Assembly: GCA_033557465.1 (NCBI GenBank)
Contig: CM066040.1
Coordinates: forward strand, 329,300,297 to 329,364,296
Direction: 5' to 3'
DNA: 64,000 bases
Origin: Ichthyophis bannanicus
Taxonomy: Eukaryota > Chordata > Amphibia > Gymnophiona > Ichthyophiidae
Part shown: piece by piece, positions 1-10,796 of the stretch
Position numbering within the stretch: the first letter of the stretch is position 1
Layout of the letters: each line of letters opens with the position of its first letter
The notes under the pieces: generated by a model
Told to the model about the DNA's origin: nothing
The model's database searches: none
The model's input: only the letters and a program-made list of their open reading frames with translations
Position numbers and translations under genes: made by a program

Positions 1-60
1 ACATTTCAAGGCTTGACATAATGGACAGTAACTAATTTTGGTTTAGAAAAGATTATCATC

Positions 61-1640
61 CATGAACTTTTGAGCTTTAGCGATTGATCTAATGCCTCCT
101 TCCTTGATTAAAGAATTACTATCTCAATTTCAGACAATGCTAGTAGATAATATCAGCTCTAGTCTTGGTCAAGGAATTTTTCCTGACTACTGGAAAAGGT
201 CTGTAAACTGCCCTCTCCGTAAATGTTCTAAACTTGGCCCATCTCTTCCTGCATATTATTGGACAATTTCCAATTTACTGTTTTTAGCAAAAGTCACAGA
301 GAAGATAGTAGTACAACAGAACCCCTTCCTGAATATTAGTAGTACCTTGCATCCTACAGAGTTTTTGTTTCAAGATGTAGCATAGCATTGAAACTTTACT
401 GATAGAATTGCAGAATGAGATCCTGATTCATCTAGTTGGGGGCAAGAATCTTTTGCTACTACAGTTAGATAGTGGGTGTGCCTTCGATTTAGTAGGCTTG
501 CTTTTGAGCAGGCTTGAGGAAATTGGTATCTAGGGAACAAATGGTTTAAATCGTATCTTTCCTCTTGGACTTTCAGAATACACACTGATAAATTACTTTT
601 CTTTAATCTGTGGAGTTTCTTGGGGGTCAATACTGGCTCAAGCTCTTTTTAATTTGTTTATGGCTCCCTTGGCAACTCTGTTTCAGAATCTTGGATTCAG
701 TTTATTTATGTATGCAGATGATGATCAAATCCTTATAGCCCATGAATCCTGGGAAGATACTTTTCAAAGTAATGTAACTAAGTAGCTGAACAATACACCT
801 GACTGGATTAGACATTTTAAAATTATGTTGAACCCATTAAAATTTAACACTATTTGGTTTTCTGGGAAGAAATCAACTACTGGGTTTCAGCCTTGTGCTA
901 CGAGGATACATATTCCTATTAAAGAATCCATTTCAACCCTAGGAATCATCCTAGACCGTAATCTTTCTTTTTAACTATACATTCCTCTACTTGTTAAGAA
1001 ATGCTTCTATGCTCTAATAATGATTAAATCAGATAGGCCTTATTTGGATCGCAGAGCTCTCATTTTATACCTTGGTCATAAAAAGACTTAATTATTATAA
1101 TTTCTTATTAGCAGGAATCCCATTATAGAATTTGAAAAAAAGTTGAAATTCTGCAAAATACTGCAGTCAAAAATTAATTTAGAGAGCCAAGCGATCAGAC
1201 AATGTAACTCCGTTGTTAATGGAACAATATTGGCTTCCCATAACCAGTAGAATAATGTTTAAGATTTTGTTTGTAGTCCATAGGGCTGCTTATACTGGAT
1301 ATCCTCAGTATCTTCATTAATTTCTTATTCCATTTACACCCCAGCATCCATTATGATCATCTCAATCTGTTTTGTAATTCCTTCTACCTGGAAATATAGA
1401 TGTTATCAAATATGGAGTGGATTTTGTTGTCTGGCTCCTTCATTATGGAACGCCCTTTCATTTGATATTCATCTTGAGTCTTCTATCAAGAAATTTAAGA
1501 AATGTGTTAAGATCTGGTTGTTCTAGTGTGCTTACTTTGAGTACCTTTAGTTGGAACAATGCTGGTGGTACTTGGCTTCTAACCCTCCATATTGTGTTCT
1601 GGCATATTTTATTTATTACTTGAAAAATATGTTGTTCTAT
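61..1640 (+). pseudogene. Decayed L2-type LINE, reverse transcriptase region
   Basis: A heavily mutated non-LTR retrotransposon reverse transcriptase. Around 110-360 it reads in one frame through an RT thumb/finger-like start (KELLSQF, then FPDYWKRS and a TISNLLFLAKVTEKIV block, the L2/CR1 'isnlpflsKilEkiv' motif). Other frames then give a GVSWGSILAQALFNLF-like block near 615-665 and a YADDD catalytic box near 712-726. The C-terminal part continues in broken frames to about 1620. There are many stops and frameshifts, so no protein can be made. The 5' end is outside the window or lost. Family L2 versus CR1 is judged from motif style only. Confidence 0.7.
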
Positions 1641-1652
1641 TCATCACTATAA

Positions 1653-2650
1653 GGACATAAAATATGCCATACTGGGTCAGACCAAGGTCCATCACGCCCA
1701 GTATCCTGTTTCCAACAGTGGCCAATCCAGGTCCACAAGTACCTATCAGTTTCCCCAGAAGAAAAAGGTTCCACAATGCTTGTATTGGGACAAGCAGTGG
1801 ATTCCCCGGGTCCCCTTTAATAATGGTTTATGGACCTTTACTCCAGGAACTTGTCCAAACCTTTTTAAACCCAGCTACACTAACAGCTTTTACTACATTC
1901 TCATGTAACGAATCCCAGAGTTTGATTACGCGTTGAGTGAAAAAATATTTTCTCATATGAGTTACACTGTAGCTTCATTGCATATCCCCTAGTCTTTCTA
2001 CACTTTGATGGTGTAAACAACCGATCTACGTTTACCCATTACACTCCATTCATTAGGTTATAGACCTCTATCATATCTCCCCTCAGCCGTCTCTTTTCCA
2101 GGTTGAAGAGCTCTAACCTTTTAACCTCCCCTCATAGGGGTATCCTTCCATCCCCTTTACTGTTTTGATGGCTCTTCTCTACCTTTTCTAATTCCGCTAT
2201 ATCCTTTTTAAGATACGGCGACCAGAATCGCACACAATATTCAATGTGCGGTCACACCATGGAACGATACAGAGGCATTATGCTATCCTTTGTTCTATTC
2301 TCCATTCCTTTTCTTATGATTCCTAGCATTCTATTTGCTTTCTTCGCCGTTGCTGCACACTGGGCAGAGGATTTCAACATGTTATCCATGATGACGCCTA
2401 AATCTTTTTCCTAGGTGGTGGTACCTAATGTGTAACTATGGTGCATAGTTCTTTCCTAGGTGCATAACTATGCACTGGTCCATATTAAATTTCATTTGCC
2501 ATTTGAATGTCTAGTCTTCCAATTTATTAAGGTCCTCTGTGTGCAATTGTTCACAATCCTCTTGGCTTTTAACAAATTTGAATAATTTTTTGTCATCTGC
2601 AAAGTTGATTACCTCACTTGTTGTTCCCATTTCCAGGTGATTTACGAATA
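1653..2650 (-). mobile_element. CR1-type LINE, 3' fragment
   Basis: Read on the minus strand this is the C-terminal RT part and 3' end of a CR1 element. The plus strand begins with a CR1 3' terminus (atactgggtcagaccaagg at about 1672) and runs inward through DNA whose complement encodes the conserved CR1 tail (gdmi-yk, rat-rrmlg and related blocks), as far as the 'sddtkl' region near 2600. The frame is disrupted. The same 3' end recurs on the opposite strand at 51692-51790. It is 5' truncated, the usual state of CR1 copies. Confidence 0.75.
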
Positions 2651-3300
2651 TGTTATGCACATGTAAGAACAACTCAAACTATGGTTGCATAATGAAAGGT
2701 TCCACATTAGGAACCACCACCCAGAAAAAGGATCAAGGCATCATCGTGGATAATACGTTTAAACCTTCTGCCCAGTGTGCAGTGGAGGCCAACAAAAGAA
2801 GTTTCCTCTTGGCTACTACTTAATCACAAGCTAAAAATTAATGCTGAGAAATCAAAGGCATTGTGGATGTCAAGAAAAAAGTATGTTATCAGAATTGCCC
2901 TGGGTTAAGGGCATATCTCAATTACTGGTTGAGGGCTCGCATTGAGGCTAATCTGACAATGTTAAATTGGATTTCTTCAACTGTCAGATCAGTGTTTAGC
3001 TGTTTATAATATCTGCATCAGGTTTTTCTGTTTTTGGATCATGCTGATTTTGTTATTGTTTTCCGTTTGTTGGTTTCTAATAAATAGGACTTTTGATTTT
3101 CTTTTATAACCATAAAAGATAGAACACCTTGATGCCAAAATTGGGTTTTTGCTTGTAACTGATAAACCCAGAAATTTGTGGCACTTCGACATCAGTCATG
3201 TTCCAATTACTTCCAATCACTCTGCTTTTATCCCTCTCTCCTTGACGAGCTCCAGGCTCCACTATCCCAGTTCAAAGCACATCTGAAGTTGTAGTCTGCT
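2650..3300 (+). pseudogene. Two short decayed LINE RT remnants
   Basis: Near 2665-2800 one frame shows a CR1-like stretch (RNHHPEKDQGIIVD, then QCAVEANKRS), corresponding to the region after the RT palm. From about 2825 a second L2-like piece starts with HHKLKINAEKSKALWMS and degenerates towards 3300. There are stops in every frame. The two pieces come from different LINE families, so this is a mosaic of old fragments rather than one gene. Confidence 0.5.
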
Positions 3301-3455
3301 GACTGACCACTTCTCTTCAACAAGCAGAGCCTGTGCCGAACAGACTACAAGCCCCAGGTGGCTCTTGCTTCTATAATCCTGCCCTGCTTTTCAGGTTGAC
3401 TGAGGATTGTCTGTAGAGAAGTCTAGCCATGCATTTTCTATTGGATTTAGGACAT

Positions 3456-3830
3456 TCACCTCCTTCTTTTAGCTTCGTACTTAATCTTTATGATGTTTAA
3501 ATACCTCCATGGCATAAATGCACAGGAGGAGAGCCTCTTTTGATTGAAAGCAAGCTCTGCTATGAGGGGACATGGGATGAGGGTGAAAGCGGATAGATTC
3601 AGGAGGGATATGTGGAAATATTTCTTTATGGAAAGAGTGCTGGATCCGTGGAATAGTCTCCCAGTGGAGGTGGTAGAGATGAGGATAGTATCTGAATTCA
3701 AAGAAGCATGGGACAAACACAGAGGATCTCTAAAGGAAAAAAAAAAGACTGTTGTAGCGGTTGATACGGAAGGACAGACTAGATAGGCCATGTGGTCTTT
3801 GTCTGTCATCATGTTTCTATATTTATTAAA
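3456..3830 (+). mobile_element. CR1-type LINE, 3' terminal fragment
   Basis: A plus-strand frame at 3544-3786 gives the conserved C-terminus of CR1 ORF2 (RGHGMRVKADRFRRDM, YFFMERVLDPWNSLPVEVVE, then FKEAWDKH). It is followed at about 3785-3825 by the CR1 3' tail that normally reads 'gatggaccatg-tggtctttatctgccgtcat'. Only the last few hundred bases of the element are present. Homologous tails occur at 14457-14800 (minus) and 55950-56325 (plus). Confidence 0.8.
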
Positions 3831-4400
3831 ATTTGCTATTCTGTCTTTCTTGGGGATATCAAAGCAGTTTACAGCACATTATAATATCAAGTTAAAAATA
3901 CCTAGAAACAAAGTAAATTAAAGACTTTAAAATTTGCAACATAAATTAAAAATAAAACAGAACAAGAAGACAGTTATTTCGCAATCTGCCTGCTTTTGGC
4001 AGCTCATGTGTCAGTAATCTAAACTTCACCATATGTCAAAGAGAGAAAATAGGTTTTTGTTTAAATTTAGAATAAGCAGTCTCTGACTTAATATACTTGG
4101 GTAGGGAATTCCAAAGGTCTGGAGCCAAATAATAGAAGGCAGATTAACAAGTCAAATCAGAACATGCCCTGAAATTTGAGGGAATAACTATATGATTCTG
4201 ATATAGCACAAAGTTCTGTTTGCAGTATAAGGAATTAACAAATTGGGCAAATAGAATGGAAATCCTGTATAAAATTCTTTGAGTCAATATCGGAATCTTG
4301 ATTTTGACTTGCCATGGAACAAGTAATCAGTGATACTCCTTTAAGAGTGGAGTTAGCCTATCAAATTCAGATCATTGTCCTGCTGAAAAGTGAATCTTAT
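3830..4400 (-). pseudogene. L2-type LINE C-terminal remnant
   Basis: On the minus strand, about 4180-4030 reads as the L2 C-terminal block (LAPDLWNSLPKYIKSET, then KFKQKPIFSL), the equivalent of 'ap-lWNsLP--ir' in intact L2 ORF2. Flanking codons on both sides fit the same alignment with frameshifts. The 3' end lies near 3835, where the plus strand shows a typical LINE tail complement. It is short and decayed. Confidence 0.6.
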
Positions 4401-5389
4401 CACTTGTCCCAGGTCTATAGCATATAAAAACAAGTTTTCCTTCAGGATTTACCTGTACTTAGGTCCATTTATCTTTTCCTAGATCTTCCCTCTCCCCATC
4501 TTGAAAGCATCCCTACAATTTAATGCTGCAATCACAAGGCTTCGCTGTAGGGATCGTGTTAGCAGGGTGATGTGTGTGCCAATTTCCCTGCATTATTTCC
4601 TTGTATTCTTTGAATTTCCTGCTTTGTTTCCCTCAGTCCGATCTCCTCCCCCCACCCCAGGAGGTACCTATTACAAAGATTATTCACCTTTGCTTTTTAT
4701 GTTGACATCATCCCACTGTGAATCCTGTTGGGATTTCTAATCCAGCTAATGGAACCGAGAAAGTAAACCATCTGTTCTCTTGCCCTATAGTATAGTGTCT
4801 GAAAATTATTTGTTCAAATACAGTATGGTGTATTTTTCCAAGGAGTGGGAGCATTGAAAGACATATTGTACCTTCATGAGTACCTGCTTTATTTGGGTAG
4901 AAAAAATGGAAATTAATATGACTGCTTTTATTTAATATAGATGTAATATGTGTCTACTTTGTGTTTTGTAAAACATGCAAAAATCAGTATAGAATTGTTT
5001 TTCTGATTTGGCAGGGAAATTCAAGCCATGTAATCACATTAATGACTGATCAGTGAAAAATACCATCTAACAAGTCTGTGGGTCAGCTGAGCACATCAAA
5101 ACTAATGCACTAGATTGTTTTCATGTTTTGTACAACAGTATTGCTTATGACGGATGCAATATGTCTGGGTATAAGGCAGGATTTATATACAGAGCCAGCC
5201 CAAGGCTATCTGATATTGTAAGCAAACGTCAGCCGTGTGCCGCCTCCTGGACAGCTCAAAGTCTTGCACCCCTCTGCCTGCAGTGGCTCAAGACTCAGTG
5301 TCCTCCTCAACCCCCTCCAGGGTGGCTCAAGGCCCTGAAGTCCAGCATCTTCCATACACCCCCTGTCCAAAATCTCTCCTACCCTCTCC
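4400..5389. other. Unassigned spacer
   Basis: I see no gene, terminal repeat or recognisable element family here. Open frames are short and lack family motifs. It may be old, unrecognisable repeat DNA. Confidence 0.4.
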
Positions 5390-6960
5390 TTCACTTCCCA
5401 ACCCACCCTTTTCAGGTGCCCAGCATTTCCCTTTCCCTACCTCTGCCACATTTCAGGTGCCCTCTGTATAACAATACAAAAAATATATTCGGTCCTTGCG
5501 GAGTGAATTATAATTAACCAACTACAAAAAATCACACCAATGTAACAAATTTCTTTAGTGGAAAACAAATTTCATATGAACATCTAAACGGTGTAAATAC
5601 TAAGGCTAATGTCAGCACCAGTGTTAGAAATTATGTTAGTAAGTGATGTTAATAGACCAGGGGGTTTCAGCTTCACACTGCGCTGTAAATGCTTGTCAAA
5701 GAGTTTGTTTGAGCATTAGCGCTTCAACAACATCAGCAACCACCCTGGAATGCAAGAAAAATTTTTTTTAACTTAACACTCGTACTGCCGTCACCAATTA
5801 ATATGAGAAACTACTGGGAAGATGTTTCTTTTGCTATCACTTATTTCATTATAAAAAACCTATTATCTTTAAAACTCTTCTTCAACCGCACTATTCGTGC
5901 TCAATTTATAGTCCCAGGTTTCTCTGTTGTTCCAATATAAACACCAATCTTCGATGCCAACTTCAATCTTCTTTAAACAAATGTCCAGCAAAACTATTGC
6001 ACAAGAACATTTTTCTTAAAAAGCTGTATTTCATCAAAAAGCCTTGGCTTGGGAATGTGTTTAAGATCCGAAGACTTATCTGAAGACTTTTCTTCTCAGG
6101 AAAATAGCCAACTGCTTGTGAGGGCGCCAGTTAAAGCGTAGAGGCATTGAAAATGAATCACAAGCAGTTGGCTATTTTCCTGAGAAGAAAAGTCTTCAGA
6201 TAAGTCTTCGGATCTTAAACACATTCCCAAGCCAAGGCTTTTTGATGAAATACAGCTTTTTAAGAAAAATTTTCTTGTGCAATAGTTTTGCTGGACATTT
6301 GTTTAAAGAAGATTGAAGTTGGCATCGAAGATTGGTGTTTATATTGGAACAACAGAGAAACCTGGGACTATAAATTGAGCACGAATAGTGCGGTTGAAGA
6401 AGAGTTTTAAAGATAATAGGTTTTTTATAATGAAATAAGTGATAGCAAAAGAAACATCTTCCCAGTAGTTTCTCATATTAATTGGTGACGGCAGTACGGG
6501 TGTTAAGTTAAAAAAAAATTTTCTTGCATTCCAGGGTGGTTGCTGATGTTGTTGAAGCGCTAATGCTCAAACAAACTCTTTGACAAGCATTTACAGCGCA
6601 GTGTGAAGCTGAAACCCCCTGGTCTATTAACATCACTTACTAACATAATTTCTAACACTGGTGCTGACATTAGCCTTAGTATTTACACCGTTTAGATGTT
6701 CATATGAAATTTGTTTTCCACTAAAGAAATTTGTTACATTGGTGTGATTTTTTGTAGTTGGTTAATTACATTTCAGGTGCCCAGCATTGCCCATCCCTTT
6801 CCTACCCTCCTCAGGCATCCAGTATCTCCATTCCTCTATCCCCCCTCCAAGCCCTCTTTCAGATATCCAGCAAATCCTGTTCCCTTCCCTATTCCCCTTC
6901 TGGTGCCGAGCAATTCCCCTTCCCTACTCCGCTCCTCCCTTAATGTGTCCCACATATCCC
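5390..6960. repeat. Degenerate pyrimidine-rich minisatellite, split
   Basis: Copies of a unit containing ttcaggtgcccagcattt followed by a C/T-rich ccctttccctacc run occur at about 5390-5470 and again at about 6772-6960. Degraded units (cagatatccagcaaatc, ctggtgccgagcaattcc) lie at spacings of roughly 55-65 bp. The array is interrupted at 5511-6768 by the long inverted repeat. Frames through the array are proline/serine-rich by composition and are not treated as genes. Confidence 0.6.
5511..6768. repeat. 1,258-bp near-perfect inverted repeat (611-bp arms)
   Basis: Positions 5511-6121 and 6158-6768 are reverse complements of equal length, separated by a 36-bp spacer (6122-6157). By eye I find only a couple of differences, for example cactcgtac against the complement of gtacgggtg, and a length change in an A/T run. 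The outer ends carry TTAA (5514-5517 and 6762-6765), followed inward by CCAACTACA and its complement. That would suit a piggyBac-like foldback element with a TTAA target site, but TTAA is self-complementary and so is weak evidence. No protein is encoded. Alternatives are a recent inverted duplication or an assembly artefact. Confidence 0.85.
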
Positions 6961-7054
6961 TTTTGCCTCTACTAGAGCTGTGCACTGGCTGACTGATAAT
7001 TTCGCTGATGATGATGTAGCCTGGAGTGGATTCTCTTGGATGTCGAACTTGGAA

Positions 7055-7217
7055 GATCTCCAGGAACAGCAGGAATGAGTCTTCACATATGGGTACCGTC
7101 GACACTGACGGAGCCTGCGCGGGAACGCTCCCCAGCATCCAAAAGGAAAGCTTTTGGGAGCATCCCACCACGCATGAATGCTGCCTTCCCGCCTAACTAC
7201 CTATCTCACTTCAGTTC
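7055..7217 (+). repeat. Left inverted terminal repeat of DIRS A
   Basis: Starts gatctccaggaacagcagg and includes the block cttcacatatgggtaccgtc. It is complementary, with mismatches, to 14118-14281, including the ggaaagcttttgggagcatc block. The same terminal sequence opens DIRS B near 17411. Confidence 0.85.
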
Positions 7218-7449
7218 TTTGTTTTCCGCGGAGCTGACAGGACGAGTTCCCTGTCACCGCAGAAAATCGTCTCTTATTTTTATATTTTTTGTGGTTGCAT
7301 CTGCCTTCCGTCGATGCCTACTGATACCACCGGTGCTTTTGTTTCTTTTCTTCTAAAAATATTTCTATTTTAGTGCTTTTCTCAGGGACCCTTTTCCCTG
7401 CTCTGGTGCTTGGTGCCATTTTGGGCATTAGGCCCTCTTTTTCCTTACC

Positions 7450-9190
7450 ATGGAAAAACCAGCCACTGGTTTTAAAAAATGTTCTAAATGTGGCGGTACA
7501 ATTTCTATTACCGACACCCATGACTGGGGTGTTAAATGTTTAGGTCCTGACCATTGCCCTGCGGAATGTCTCTCCTGTAGGAAGTTGACTAAAAGAATTC
7601 TTCAGAATCGAGCGAATCAACTTGGTGCCCTTTTTGCTTCAGACATGATGTCTGTAGCATCGATGTCTTCCAGAGCTTCTACTTCTTCTCAGGGATCTCG
7701 GGTAACTAAACACAAGTCTTCTAAGACTAGCCAGTCCTCGAAGGGTAGATCTCCCTCTAAACATCGAGTTGCCATTGGCGTTGCCCTCGAGGATACTTCA
7801 CCAGCAAAACAGCCCCAGCGGGAGTCTTCGAGCTCCAAAACTTTATTGGGGCTCCAAGATGTTCCCGAGGCCTCGGCCTCGATGGAACTAGTGGTACCAT
7901 GCTCAGAGGTTGTGGCCGCTACCACCGGTACCGACACCCCGGCATCGGCAGTGGACAAAAGACTCCTCGCTATCGAATGCAGTCTAGCGACTGTTTTGGC
8001 TATTTCGATACTGCTAAAGTCACTGCAGACGGTTCCGCAGGCACCGGTACCGATGCCGGTACCGGTGCCAGTGCCCTCGGTACCTGCTTCAACAGGCATG
8101 CTTCCCCCCGATGCCGAGTTTGGAATCTCTCTCCAGCATGGGGGATCAGGTACCTACTCATTATGGTACTGACATCGAGTGGTACCGACGCCATCTGCTT
8201 CGAGAGAACCCGGTGCTTTCTCCTTTTGAGTCTTCCGATTCCGATGACTCGGATGATTCCACTGGTACCAGAGCTGAACTTTTACAAGATTCAACTCCTC
8301 CTCAATGCAGAATGTTTCCTCCTGAGGATATGTCTTTTCATGATTTTGTACGTGATATGGCAAAGGATCTTGCCATTACAGTAGTAACAGAAAAGGAGCC
8401 TAGGGCAGAAGAATTACGAATTCTTCAATATCCTTTGGCTCCAAAGGAGGCAGCTATGCTTCCTATACACCAGATCTTACATGATCTAATGTTAAGAATG
8501 TGGGAAGCTCCTTTAACAGTATCTCCACATTCTAGACGTCTTGACACTATGTATCGAGTACCACCTTGCCCAGGGTTTCAGAAGACTCAATTACCACATC
8601 ATTCTATGGTGATAGAGTCCGCCATGAGGTGGATTAAGAGTGCTAAACGACACTCTTCCAATCCACCAGGTTGTGAGTCTAGAACACTGGATGCCTTTGG
8701 TCGTCGATGCTTTCAGTCTTCCATGCTATCAGTAAGAATCAGTTCCTATATATTATACATGGGAATGTTTCTTGAGCAGGTTACAAAAGATTTGGAGCTT
8801 TTGAACCCTTTTCTTCAAGAAGATAAACAGACAGATTATTTGACTCTGGTCAAACATGCTCAAAATGTCTCTAAGTTTATGAATCGTGCTACCTTTGACT
8901 GTTTTGAATGTATTAGCAGAACTTCTGCTATATCCATAGGAGCACGACTTATTGCCTGGCTCCAAGCTTCAGACTTGGAGGAATGGGTGCAAGATAAGCT
9001 GGGTAACATTCCTTGCACAGGAGAAAATCTTTTTGGCAAGGATTGGCAGCTCAAAGCTAATGAAATTGACACTGATAATACAACTTTAGACAGGTTGTCA
9101 AAATCTACAGCTAACCCAGCCAAGAAAAAGTTTTTCAAAAAACCTTTTTTCTCTAAGAAGAAGAAATTCTATCCATCTTCCACCCAGCAA
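7450..9190 (+). pseudogene. DIRS A gag-like protein, frameshifted
   Basis: Translated in two frames: 7450-8172, and 8111-9190 continuing into the LTR inserted at 9195. The start at 7450 (MEKPATGF) is supported by the equivalent start region in DIRS B. Residues 12-50 hold a cysteine/histidine cluster (CSKC, then HDWGVKCLGPDHCPAECLSC) that could bind zinc. A serine-rich linker follows, then a conserved helical region (PPEDMSFHDFVRDMAKDL, LPIHQILHDLMLRMWE, ISSYILYMGMFLEQVTKDLE) and a lysine-rich tail (KKKFFKKPFF). A frame change near 8105-8130 separates the halves; DIRS B stays open across the same point. Function as a structural or nucleic-acid-binding protein is inferred from position. Confidence 0.8.
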
Positions 9191-9194
9191 ACAC

Positions 9195-10148
9195 TGTGAT
9201 AAGGAAGCTTATCATAGTTCAGGAGGGAGCTATAAAAGAGGTGAATTGACTCTGAACAAGCAACCTGTCTTTGCTGGTAGAAATACTAAAACAGAATGTT
9301 TTCATAAAAGACTACCAGTCCCAGAATGCACCAGGTTTCAAACAGCCTCTAGAAGAGCTGAAGTGGGGAAACGTGTGTTCAGTCAGGAGAGCTATGAGGT
9401 AATCCCCAATCACTCATCTCCAAGGGCAGGGCTTGATTCAGCACACCTGGGCTCTGCTAGGGTGGAGTGTTCCTCTAAGCACTTTAAAAGTAAAAGATAT
9501 TCTACACAGAGACAGATGGAGAACCGGAACTCAGAGAATAAGGAGATCAGGCACAGGGAGAAGCAGAAGCTGCAGATCCAGAAACAGAAGCCATTGGAGA
9601 AAGAAGAGAGAGGACTACAACAGCAAAAGCAATGCAGAAGGAAGAGAAAGACATCTTGGAGGTCTAAAGAAGGAGCCCACAGCAGTACATGTGTTAGGAG
9701 TGATTCCAGAGGCAAGTATACTCCATTGGACTGGAGGAAGCCAGAGGAGTGGGGTTATACAGCCAGGAATTCCCAGACGGCACCTTTGAAGGAGACGGCT
9801 GCATGTGGAAGGGGCCCTAAGACTGGTGCAAGAAGGTATGTGAAGAGAGACCCAGTGTCCAGGGATCTTGATTGGAAGGCTGGACATAAAAGCTGGACTA
9901 CTTACTGGCCAGGATACCTGGAGAGGAAACCTAACAGCAAGGGGATCACAGGTATGAACTTTGATCTATGCCCTAGCTCTTCACCAGGAAGACAGCAGGG
10001 AAACAAATATTATCCTGAGAGTGATCAATTAAGGAATTCCTCTGAGCCAGACCATGAGATTGATTCCATGATATTTGAGGAAGAAGGAGATATATCAAAT
10101 AATCAGTTGGAATACATGGACTGCTCTCTGTCTAGGCTGCTGTTTTAA
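9195..10148 (+). CDS. LTR-encoded basic/acidic protein (MDCSL family), copy A
   Basis: An unrecognised protein of 317 codons. The frame is open from the first base of the LTR (TGT, Cys) to a stop at 10146-10148, so in a complete provirus it could be entered from a gene upstream of the 3' LTR or by splicing. No clear in-frame ATG opens it. The middle is rich in K, R, E and Q, with a basic run (RRKRKTSWRSKE) that could be a nuclear-localisation or nucleic-acid-binding segment. A block shared almost unchanged with copy B follows (YVKRDPVSRDLDWKAGHK, then WTTYWPGY). The C-terminus is acidic and ends in MDCSL plus a few residues. A transactivator-like role, as for foamy virus Tas, is speculation from layout and charge pattern. 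Confidence 0.65.
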   Translation, partial: CDKEAYHSSGGSYKRGELTLNKQPVFAGRNTKTECFHKRLPVPECTRFQTASRRAEVGKRVFSQESYEVIPNHSSPRAGLDSAHLGSARVECSSKHFKSKRYSTQRQMENRNSENKEIRHREKQKLQIQKQKPLEKEERGLQQQKQCRRKRKTSWRSKEGAHSSTCVRSDSRGKYTPLDWRKPEEWGYTARNSQTAPLKETAACGRGPKTGARRYVKRDPVSRDLDWKAGHKSWTTYWPGYLERKPNSKGITGMNFDLCPSSSPGRQQGNKYYPESDQLRNSSEPDHEIDSMIFEEEGDISNNQLEYMDCSLSRLLF

Positions 10149-10623
10149 AGTAGTTTCTCACTAATACAACAACCACCAAAAGGAACTTAACTTGTTCTTT
10201 TATCTACCCAGAAAAGTCTCTGCAAGAAAGCTTTAGGGTAGGATTGAGCCACGTAGAGAGAGTGAACCAGCAAAGGGGTTTGCAGCTGGCTAATTATTTG
10301 TAATTGAGCCAGGCACAAGTGCACGTGAGCTCTAGAAGGAAACTTCTTCTTTGTGTGTGTGAATAGAAGAAAGTTATCCTTGATAAAGAACAGGTTTTTT
10401 TCCTACTTTTGGGTTTGTTTTTGCCTTTTGGAGCACTGCTAAGAAGGTCATTAGCAGGAGCCATCAAAAAGACCTTTACTGTTTCCCATCAAGGTCTTTA
10501 TTGATTTATTGCTTAAGAAGTTCAGTTACCTTATAACATGTTTTGTTTTTCCTGAGTACAATACTTGAAGCAAGTGTCCTTTTGTGTTACCAAGTAAATC
10601 TGTGTGGGAGAATTAACCCCATG

Positions 10624-10629
10624 AATAAA
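10624..10629 (+). promoter_or_regulatory. Probable polyadenylation signal of LTR A
   Basis: An AATAAA hexamer lies about 165 bp before the LTR end, in sequence that aligns with the matching signal near 23157 in LTR B. Position after the ORF and before a plausible U5 fits an LTR. Confidence 0.5.
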
Positions 10630-10796
10630 ATATGTTTTTTCTCTGCTTACACTCGAGCATCACAACTCATTATTTTGTGAACGGCTGATTCTGGTATGAA
10701 TGAACTGAAACCCCCACAATCCTTTGCAAGTCATAATAATATTTTGCCTTTGCCAAGACTGTGGACTTTCACGACCAGCACCCCCGTTTACAACAC

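Larger units (their letters stand above)
9195..10792 (+). mobile_element. Solo LTR A carrying a long ORF, inserted in DIRS A
   Basis: The element begins TGTGATAAGGAAGC and ends CCCCCGTTTACA. It is flanked by the 4-bp target duplication acac (9191-9194 and 10793-10796). Removing it reconnects the DIRS A coding region in line with DIRS B, which confirms the boundaries. An AATAAA signal lies near 10624. The first 954 bases are an open frame (separate entry). LTR B at 21776-23327 is the same family. No internal retroviral sequence is present, so it is a solo LTR left by recombination between LTRs. Confidence 0.85.

Noticed and set aside
5128..5517. 129-codon proline/serine-rich frame
   Set aside because: Explained by the pyrimidine-rich minisatellite composition.
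7689..8099. 136-codon minus-strand frame with a GTGTGTGIGTG run
   Set aside because: It is the antisense of the ggtaccggtacc-rich gag linker of DIRS A.
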